In this document: positions 8,301-13,627 of the stretch, piece after piece | Position numbering within the stretch: position 1 is the stretch's first letter | Layout of the letters: every line of letters begins with the position of its first letter | From: an uncultured Flavobacteriales bacterium | GTDB taxonomy: Bacteria; Bacteroidota; Bacteroidia; Flavobacteriales_D; Sanyastnellaceae | DNA: 20,667 nt | Direction of reading: 5' to 3' | NCBI GenBank assembly: GCA_937897625.1 | Contig: CALCNZ010000241.1 | Span: 1-20,667 of the forward strand | Position numbers and translations under genes: made by a program | Notes under the pieces: model-generated | What the model was told of the DNA's origin: nothing | Seen by the model: the letters and a program-made list of their open reading frames with translations, nothing else | Databases searched by the model: none

Positions 8301-8962
8301 AATTTGTTTTAAGTTTTGTTTTTAGTGCACTTTTAATTTCGCAAATCTCTGCGCAATTATTCACGCATTATGGCGGAGCAGTGGGTTACGGATCTTCCAA
8401 AATGTTAGGTGAATTCAATGAATTTGAGAAGTCAAAGGATATTCAATCCTTCTCCATAGGTCTAATAGGTGAGCATCATTTCGATGCGCCTTTCCTCTTA
8501 ACCTCTGAAATCAATTTCATGAGTTACGGAGATTCGTTGCTCTACGCGCACAGTGTTTTTTCAAACAATGATACCGTTACTGTTTCGAAGAATTACAAGA
8601 ACACGCGTTACTACCTTCAGATTCCCATAACAGCAGGATTGAATATTCCTGTTGGTGAGGACAGTAGAATTTTCATCAAGGGCGGTGCATACTATGCAAG
8701 ATTAATGGGTTCGCGCACGCAAGGACATGAAACTTGGACCAACGGAACTTTGGCTACCGATACAGTGATAGATTCGAATTCATTTTTTCCATATTCGAAA
8801 AAAGAATTCGGAATTCTTTTAGGGGTTGGTTATGGTTCGGATAGTTACGCGATAGAATTCAGATTAAGTAGAGGGCTTTCTGAGTTATTCAATCAAGCTG
8901 GCACACTTCCCAAATACAACGGAGCCTTTGTGTTCACGCTGTCTGGTTATTTGCCCAATTAA
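8297..8962 (+). CDS. Outer membrane beta-barrel protein (porin family)
   Basis: 221 residues. A signal peptide (MKFVLSFVFSALLISQISA, cleaved before Q20) is followed by alternating amphipathic strands: FTHYGGAVGYGSSK, SFSIGLIGEHHF, LTSEINFMSYG, YYLQIPITAGLNI, RIFIKGGAYYARL, EFGILLGVGYGSD, YAIEFRLSRGLSE and AFVFTLSGYLPN. The ring of aromatic and glycine residues suits an eight-stranded barrel of the PF13568 kind common in Bacteroidota. No ligand or role can be told. It overlaps alaS by ATGA, so it is translated by coupling from the alaS message; I know no functional reason for that pairing. The C-terminus lacks the classic terminal Phe, though the preceding segment is strand-like. Confidence 0.85.
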   Translation: MKFVLSFVFSALLISQISAQLFTHYGGAVGYGSSKMLGEFNEFEKSKDIQSFSIGLIGEHHFDAPFLLTSEINFMSYGDSLLYAHSVFSNNDTVTVSKNYKNTRYYLQIPITAGLNIPVGEDSRIFIKGGAYYARLMGSRTQGHETWTNGTLATDTVIDSNSFFPYSKKEFGILLGVGYGSDSYAIEFRLSRGLSELFNQAGTLPKYNGAFVFTLSGYLPN

Positions 8963-8978
8963 CCAAAGTAACTTTTAT

Positions 8979-8986
8979 TATCTTTG
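8979..8986 (+). promoter_or_regulatory. -7 promoter box of the lipocalin-like lipoprotein gene
   Basis: TATCTTTG is an exact TAnnTTTG match, 18 bases before the ATG at 9005. It shows that the lipoprotein gene has its own promoter and is not only part of the alaS message, and it excludes the TTG start at 8984, which lies inside the box. The nearest TTTG upstream (8950-8953) is about 25 bases away, longer than usual for a -33 element. Confidence 0.7.
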
Positions 8987-9004
8987 AACTATAAATTAAT
9001 TATC

Positions 9005-9439
9005 ATGAAAAAACTATCAATCTTATTCGCTGCTGTTGCAGTAGTTCTTTTGGCTTCTTGTGGAAAATACGACAATGGCCCTGGATTTTCTCTTCGTTCA
9101 AAAAAATCTCGCGTTGTAGGTGAGTGGACGTTGGAATCTGCTGTTCAAGCGGGTGTAGACATCACAAGCAGCGTTACTTCTGGTGGAACAGTTGACTTGA
9201 AATTCGTTAAAGACGGTACATACACGTACACGTATAACTACACTGTTCTTGGACAAAACATCAATGGTACTGTTAACGGAACATGGGATTTCTCAGACGA
9301 TAAAGTAACGTTGGATATTAAAGACGGAAGCGGAAATACTTCTTCTTCTAAAATCTTGCGTTTAACAAATAAAGAAATGTGGTTGGAAGAAACCGATTCG
9401 AACGGTTCAACTTACGAGATGCACTACGCAGCGAAATAA
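9005..9439 (+). CDS. Lipocalin-like lipoprotein
   Basis: 144 residues with a lipoprotein signal MKKLSILFAAVAVVLLASC; the lipobox is LASC and C19 is the lipidated residue. The mature part begins with a flexible GKYDNGPGFSLRSKKSR linker, then VVGEWTLESAVQ (start of a lipocalin-like barrel, GxW), VDLKFVKDGTYTYTYNYTV, GTWDFSDDKVTLDI, SKILRLTNKEMWLEE and YEMHYAAK. This is the layout of the Bacteroidota 'lipocalin family protein' lipoproteins, whose function is mostly unknown. It is probably held at the cell envelope. A promoter lies directly upstream and a strong two-way terminator downstream, so it is likely a single-gene unit, possibly also reached by read-through from alaS. Confidence 0.88.
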   Translation: MKKLSILFAAVAVVLLASCGKYDNGPGFSLRSKKSRVVGEWTLESAVQAGVDITSSVTSGGTVDLKFVKDGTYTYTYNYTVLGQNINGTVNGTWDFSDDKVTLDIKDGSGNTSSSKILRLTNKEMWLEETDSNGSTYEMHYAAK

Positions 9440-9457
9440 TCGTTTTTACGATGCACG

Positions 9458-9486
9458 AAAAAGGGTCTCTTCGGAGACCCTTTTTT
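9458..9486. terminator. Bidirectional rho-independent terminator
   Basis: Stem GGGTCTC (9463-9469) and GAGACCC (9474-9480) closes a stable TTCG tetraloop, with five A on the left and six T on the right. Either strand gives a hairpin followed by U residues, so it can stop both the lipoprotein gene (+) and tdk (-). The T run overlaps the tdk stop codon (9485-9487). Confidence 0.93.
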
Positions 9487-10060
9487 ATTTCTGCTTCTTT
9501 ACAAACGCCGCTCTCGAAAGCGGAACATACGATTCCTTTTCGCCGAGCTGAACTTGTTTATCGCCTTCAATAATTCGATGCGAATAATGGGCAAGCTGTC
9601 CTGTTTCAACACAGATAGCATGAACCTTCGTCACGTATTCAGCTATGGCCAACAAATGCGGCATAGGCCCGAAAGGCTTGCCCGTGTAATCCATATCCAA
9701 TCCCGCTACAATAACGCGAACACCCATGTTGGCCAATTGATTGCAAACTTCCGGTAATCCATCGTCGAAGAATTGCGCTTCATCTATTCCAATCACTTCC
9801 GCTGTAGACGCCAGCAATAGAATCTGCGAAGAATGTTCAACCGGTGTTGAACGTATGCTTGTGCCTATGTGACTTACCACTTCTTCTTCGCTGTAACGCA
9901 CATCCATTTTCGGTTTGAAAATTTCAACGTGCATCTTCGCGAACTCCGCTCGCTTCATTCTGCGAATCAACTCTTCCGTTTTTCCAGAAAACATAGACCC
10001 GCAAACGACTTCAATCCAGCCAGCACTTCTTCCTCTATTTACGGTGTTTTCTAAAAACAT
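9485..10060 (-). CDS. tdk: Thymidine kinase (type II)
   Basis: A 191-residue cytosolic enzyme that phosphorylates thymidine with ATP (pyrimidine salvage). The P-loop GSMFSGKT is at 21-28, the magnesium and catalytic acid motif DEAQFF at 93-98 (E94 the base), and the lasso region holds VTKVHAICVETGQLAHYSHR. Zinc-binding members have two Cys pairs; here only C150 of the first remains (CVETG instead of CxxCG) and the second reads YVPLSRAAF, without Cys. I recall the same SRAA ending in other Flavobacteriales, so this is probably a lineage trait and the enzyme is likely active. I start at MFLENTVNRG (10060) because the -7 box lies just before it; the longer frame to 10129 runs through promoter and repeats. 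Confidence 0.96.
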   Translation of the reverse strand: MFLENTVNRGRSAGWIEVVCGSMFSGKTEELIRRMKRAEFAKMHVEIFKPKMDVRYSEEEVVSHIGTSIRSTPVEHSSQILLLASTAEVIGIDEAQFFDDGLPEVCNQLANMGVRVIVAGLDMDYTGKPFGPMPHLLAIAEYVTKVHAICVETGQLAHYSHRIIEGDKQVQLGEKESYVPLSRAAFVKKQK

Positions 10061-10066
10061 AGTCTT

Positions 10067-10074
10067 CAAAGATA
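10067..10074 (-). promoter_or_regulatory. -7 promoter box of tdk
   Basis: On the minus strand this reads TATCTTTG, an exact TAnnTTTG match ending six bases before the tdk ATG. The message is probably leaderless. The -33 region has no clear TTG; the repeat array begins about 35 bases upstream. Confidence 0.65.
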
Positions 10075-10109
10075 ACGATTCTGCGAAAGATGTTTTACAG
10101 ATCTTGCAG

Positions 10110-10290
10110 AAGGTCCTTTGGAAGGCCACTTTGGAAGGCCACTTTGGAAGGCCCCTTTGGAAGGTCTTGCAGAAGGTCTGCGAAGGTCCTTCGGAAGGTC
10201 GCTACGCGAAGCGTCCTTGCAAAGCAACTTTCGAAGAACCTTGTAACCCACCTTTCGAAGAACCTTGTATCATACCTTCCTTCGGACCTT
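10110..10290. repeat. Array 3: AAGGYC word/mini-hairpin array with polarity flip
   Basis: Fills the space between the tdk promoter and the 3' end of the TonB receptor gene. Eight AAGGYC words begin at 10110, 10122, 10135, 10148, 10161, 10173, 10183 and 10195, separated by short self-complementary pieces such as CC-TTT-GG, CCA-CTT-TGG, CT-TGC-AG, TC-TGC-GA and CC-TTC-GG. Next is the core GCTACGCGAAGC (10201-10212), then reversed, more decayed words: GTCCTT 10213, AACCTT 10237 and 10261, TACCTT 10273, GACCTT 10285. CTTTCGAAGAACCTTGTA occurs twice in the right arm (10228-10245, 10252-10269). The right arm enters the receptor gene, whose stop codon is at 10270-10272. Same design as the two GATGAC arrays, with a different word. 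Confidence 0.8.
10117..10168. repeat. Four 13-bp tandem repeats inside array 3
   Basis: Units at 10117-10129 and 10130-10142 are identical (TTTGGAAGGCCAC); 10143-10155 differs by one base (TTTGGAAGGCCCC) and 10156-10168 ends TTTGGAAGGTCTT. The gradient suggests recent tandem copying of one word-plus-hairpin module at the left of the array. Confidence 0.9.
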
Positions 10291-12573
10291 TCGATCAATC
10301 GTCAACGCATACTGAATCATAAACCCCCTCGGTGCCTCTGGCTTGGCCGGACGTATGGTGACAAAGGAATTCGTGATGTTGGTTATTTGAAGGGTAACGC
10401 GATGGCCGTTTTTAATGTATCCACCGCGAATGTCAATGATCGCTGAGGGACCACTTTGTTCTTTTCTAAATTGCGCTAAACCAGGAACAAATATTTCGAA
10501 AATTGAATCTACTTTTTCCATGTAGCTATACACACGAATACCCGCTCCAACGGTAAAGCCCTCTGGCGATTGAGCGTCTATGTTGAACTTGCCCATGTGG
10601 CGATAGCGGTATTTTAAAATTGGCGTTCCCGCTCCACGTTCGTCTTGCGCAAATGTTTGAACGGCGTATTTCGCATAAGGTGCAAGAGATCTTAATTCCG
10701 GAGCCTTATTTAAGTCAAGCGGACAGATATACGTATACCCACCGCCGAGATTCACTTTCCAATCTCCTATGTAACTGTCGCCATTCAACGAAAGTTCAAT
10801 ACCTCCAATTTGCGCTTGTGTAATGTTTATGCTTTTAAATCCGAATCCAAAAAGAGCGTCGGTGGAATTCCCCCATTTATCGAAAGAGAATTCCAGTAAG
10901 TTTTTATACCGTGTAAGGAAAAGCGCTGCGTCGGCAGAAGCATTCCATTCGCCAATTTTTATTTTTTGCTTCACGCCAATCTCTGCTCCCCAGCCTTGTT
11001 CTGGAAGCAGATTCGGATTTGGGTAGACATGAATAATGTCGAGATTCGTGCTTACGAATCGTTCGGCCGGAGAAGGAAAGCGAAACCCTTGTCCGAAGGA
11101 GGCGCGAAGAAAAGTATTCTTGCCGGCTTCATAGTTAATTCCCGCTCTTCCTACGGGAATCGAGCGCGCAACCATGGCGTCTAGACGAAACAGTTCCATG
11201 CGCGCGCCTACACTGAATTGAAATTTCTTCCAAGGCTGATCGAATTGCACATAGGTTCCAGCAAAATTTCCTGCATGTCGTCCACCAAAACTTCCATCGT
11301 CGAAGAAGAATTGTGTTGCGCTAACGCCCGCGACTAAAGTGCCTTTCGATTTGGTGCTGTGCTGAAATTGGTATTCGGTGCTAATGAGATTTGTTGCCGG
11401 ATACCAATCTTTTCCACCCACTTGAAGGGTGTAATAATATCTTCCGCGAAGGGTGTGCTTGTTTGCTTTTTTATCGAAGGCTGTGAACCAGGGATCAATG
11501 TTCGCCCACAGATCATTTAAGTTTAAAAGCGTACTTGAACTGAAGGGCAAGTATGAATCGGCGCCGGTTCCTTTCCACATAAAAAAGAATCCTTGTTTCT
11601 GATGCATAATGTTCCCATCAATGCCCGCACTTCTTCTTCCGTTCTTCCATATTTTTCTTGTACGAAATGAAACACGCTCGCGGTCTTCGTATTCACCATT
11701 CAAACAACCCACACTGCGCAATACATTTCCACCGATGACCAAATCAATTCCGTTCTTCAAGCGCTCTTTGTGACGGAATTGCAACCCACTTTGATAAGGA
11801 ATTCGATTGCCCGTCCACCAAGCCATAGAGGCGTCGCGAGGCTTATCGTAGCTTGTTCCGAAAGTGGAAACAAAGGTCTCGGGTGTTTTCCCGGGATAAG
11901 CAGTTCGCACATGAATAACGCCGTTCAACGCGGCACTTCCATATTGCACAGATGACGCGCCTTTCACCACTTCAATTTGTTCAGCCAATTCAAGCGGAAC
12001 ATAATTCCATTTGATGTCGTTGCGGTCTGCGGTAATCAAAGGCTGATTGTCTACAATAAGCAATACCCGTGTTCCGGCACCGAAGGCATAGCCGCTTCCT
12101 CCGCGAATACTCGCTTGTCCGTCAATAATGGTAAGCCCAGGCAAACGTTCCACAGCCTTGGCTAAATCTGGCGTAATTCGTTGAATGAGTTCCGTAGATT
12201 TAATTACATCAACGCTCAAGGTTTGCAGCTCAAGTGCCTGTAAATACTTCGAAGAACCAATAACAACGGTTCTAGTAGAAGAGCTTTGAACCTTTACAAA
12301 GATGTTTAATCCCTTTTCATACATGTCATTCGTTATTGCGAATGTGCTGTCTGCATGACCAATGTGCTTGATTGAAATTGAATCAAGGATGTCGGCTTTA
12401 TTTAATTTGGAAGTTCCAGATAAGTCGGTAACGCCAATTGTAATTCCTTTTGAAAACACCATAGCACCCGGCAAAGGCTCCCGAGAAGTCTCATCGAAAA
12501 CACGCACTTTTAATGTCTGTGCAGAAAGCGAAGTCGCAAGAAATGTTAGGAAAAGGATAAGGCCGAACCGCAT
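10270..12573 (-). CDS. TonB-dependent receptor with N-terminal carboxypeptidase-regulatory-like domain
   Basis: A 767-residue outer-membrane transporter. Signal peptide MRFGLILFLTFLATSLSA; residues ~20-95 form the CarboxypepD_reg-like domain (LKVRVFDETSREPLPGAMVF, GITIGVTDLSGTSKLN); the plug domain (~115-225) contains ITPDLAKAVERLPGLTIIDG, ASIRGGSGY, LLIVDNQPL and EQIEVVKGASSVQYGSAALN; the rest is a 22-strand barrel of normal length. Substrate unknown; it could be a siderophore, vitamin or oligomer, and no SusD-type partner is adjacent. The last barrel strand appears to be GFMIQYALTI, after which DRKVRRKV is encoded by array 3, an odd basic tail where barrels usually end in an aromatic residue. 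The -7 box is four bases from the ATG. Confidence 0.95.
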   Translation of the reverse strand: MRFGLILFLTFLATSLSAQTLKVRVFDETSREPLPGAMVFSKGITIGVTDLSGTSKLNKADILDSISIKHIGHADSTFAITNDMYEKGLNIFVKVQSSSTRTVVIGSSKYLQALELQTLSVDVIKSTELIQRITPDLAKAVERLPGLTIIDGQASIRGGSGYAFGAGTRVLLIVDNQPLITADRNDIKWNYVPLELAEQIEVVKGASSVQYGSAALNGVIHVRTAYPGKTPETFVSTFGTSYDKPRDASMAWWTGNRIPYQSGLQFRHKERLKNGIDLVIGGNVLRSVGCLNGEYEDRERVSFRTRKIWKNGRRSAGIDGNIMHQKQGFFFMWKGTGADSYLPFSSSTLLNLNDLWANIDPWFTAFDKKANKHTLRGRYYYTLQVGGKDWYPATNLISTEYQFQHSTKSKGTLVAGVSATQFFFDDGSFGGRHAGNFAGTYVQFDQPWKKFQFSVGARMELFRLDAMVARSIPVGRAGINYEAGKNTFLRASFGQGFRFPSPAERFVSTNLDIIHVYPNPNLLPEQGWGAEIGVKQKIKIGEWNASADAALFLTRYKNLLEFSFDKWGNSTDALFGFGFKSINITQAQIGGIELSLNGDSYIGDWKVNLGGGYTYICPLDLNKAPELRSLAPYAKYAVQTFAQDERGAGTPILKYRYRHMGKFNIDAQSPEGFTVGAGIRVYSYMEKVDSIFEIFVPGLAQFRKEQSGPSAIIDIRGGYIKNGHRVTLQITNITNSFVTIRPAKPEAPRGFMIQYALTIDRKVRRKV

Positions 12574-12577
12574 TTTT

Positions 12578-12585
12578 CAAAGATA
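12578..12585 (-). promoter_or_regulatory. -7 promoter box of the TonB-dependent receptor gene
   Basis: The minus strand reads TATCTTTG, an exact match, four bases before the ATG at 12573, so the transcript is probably leaderless. The place where a -33 element would lie falls in the first hairpin and first GATGAC of array 1, and no TTG is seen there. Confidence 0.65.
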
Positions 12586-12593
12586 ATCAAAAC

Positions 12594-12835
12594 GCGCTTT
12601 GCGCGATGACACAACACGTTGTGATGACCTTCTTCGAAGGATGACGGCGCAGCCGATGACACTCTTCGAGTGATGACACAACACGTTGTGATGACAACTT
12701 TGTTGATGACGATTTTCAATCGATGACGCTCCGCGAAGCGGTCATCCCGCAGGGTCATCCACGCAGTGGTCATCCGGAACGGTCATCCCGCAGGGTCATC
12801 CACGCAGTGGTCATCCGGAACGGTCATCGCGAAGC
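12594..12835. repeat. Array 1: GATGAC word/mini-hairpin array with polarity flip
   Basis: Fills the space between the TonB receptor promoter and the hydrolase stop codon. Eight GATGAC words start at 12605, 12623, 12640, 12655, 12672, 12690, 12705 and 12722; then the core GCTCCGCGAAGCG (12728-12740); then seven reversed words GTCATC at 12741, 12754, 12769, 12782, 12795, 12810 and 12823. Every spacer is itself a small inverted repeat: GCGC-TTT-GCGC, ACAAC-AC-GTTGT (twice), CTTC-TTC-GAAG, GGC-GCA-GCC, ACTC-TTC-GAGT, AAC-TTT-GTT, GATT-TTC-AATC, then CC-GCA-GG, CAC-GCA-GTG, CG-GAA-CG and GC-GAA-GC. The hydrolase TGA stop (12824-12826) lies within the last word. No transposase or coding sequence. 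I know no named family with this design. Confidence 0.93.
12747..12828. repeat. Perfect 41-bp tandem duplication inside array 1
   Basis: 12747-12787 and 12788-12828 are identical. Each holds three hairpin-plus-word modules (CCGCAGG, CACGCAGTG and CGGAACG, each followed by GTCATC). The absence of differences implies recent copying of a three-module block. Confidence 0.95.
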
Positions 12836-13627
12836 GTTGAGGAACTCAATACAAACCTCATTAAACTCCACCGGCTTCTCAATATTCACCACGTGCCCGC
12901 AGTTTGGAACAATAAGCAGTTCAGAGGATGAGAAGCGCATTGCTAGTTTTTTTATGGAAGGAAGAAACATGTGATCTTCTGCACCCATGACGTAGAGCGT
13001 CTTGGCAGGCGTTTCTTTTTTTCGGAAGGAAGAGAGTAGAGGATTCACTTGAGAGACCAAACCGAACCACTTTTTGAACTCGTTTTGCTCCAGTTTTTTT
13101 GCCTCACGAATGAAGATGTTACGCGCTTCAGAATTGCTTTTCTTCGGCATAATTATGAACGCAAAAAAGCGATACAAAATCAAGTAAGGAATCACCGACT
13201 TGAACGTGTCGCCAAAGCGCATAAGTATCTGTCCGCGCACATTCAACTTCATGGTTGCTCCGGCCAAAATCATTGATTTCACCAAAGATGTTGCGCGTTC
13301 GCTAATGTCTCGAATGACTATGGTTCCCATGGAAATGCCAACGAAGTGGGTGCATTGAATTTTCAAATGCTCCAACACTTCAATGACTTCATTGCCGATT
13401 TCTTCGAAATTGTATTTTTCTTTTTTAAGCGGACGAATATTTTTCGATTGTCCGTGTCCGCGCAAATCAATAAGCAACACATTGAAGTGTTTCTGAAAAG
13501 CTCGAATTTGCTTGAACCAAATCGCACTGCTTCCACCCGCTCCGTGAATGAAGGTTACCCATTCATTTGAAGTGTCATGATTGAAAATAGAGTAATGAAG
13601 AAGTTGCTCGTTAGAAGAAGTAATCAC
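12824..13627 (-). CDS. Alpha/beta hydrolase
   Basis: A 267-residue cytosolic alpha/beta-hydrolase-fold protein. The oxyanion loop is HGAGG (28-32), the nucleophile elbow GISMG has S99, the acid is D218 (GAEDHMF) and the general base H245 (NCGHVVN); LLIDLRGHGQSKN (51-63) follows strand 4. It resembles the pimeloyl-ACP-esterase/lactonase-like group, but the substrate cannot be told. The start is GTG at 13627, overlapping the dxs stop by four bases (GTGA), so translation is coupled to dxs; a metabolic link to isoprenoids is not implied by the sequence. The last residues NASR and the TGA stop are read from the GCTTCGC hairpin and GATGAC word of array 1, so the original 3' end may have been replaced. 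Confidence 0.92.
   Translation of the reverse strand: MITSSNEQLLHYSIFNHDTSNEWVTFIHGAGGSSAIWFKQIRAFQKHFNVLLIDLRGHGQSKNIRPLKKEKYNFEEIGNEVIEVLEHLKIQCTHFVGISMGTIVIRDISERATSLVKSMILAGATMKLNVRGQILMRFGDTFKSVIPYLILYRFFAFIIMPKKSNSEARNIFIREAKKLEQNEFKKWFGLVSQVNPLLSSFRKKETPAKTLYVMGAEDHMFLPSIKKLAMRFSSSELLIVPNCGHVVNIEKPVEFNEVCIEFLNASR

Noticed and set aside
12594..12835. CRISPR array
   Set aside because: The repeated word is only six bases, spacers are 7-12 bases and self-complementary, the word flips strand midway, and no cas gene is near.
12723..12974. Open reading frame across array 1 (and similar frames at 10090-10446 and 19679-19873)
   Set aside because: They are translations of repeats running into antisense coding sequence, with no recognisable protein signal.
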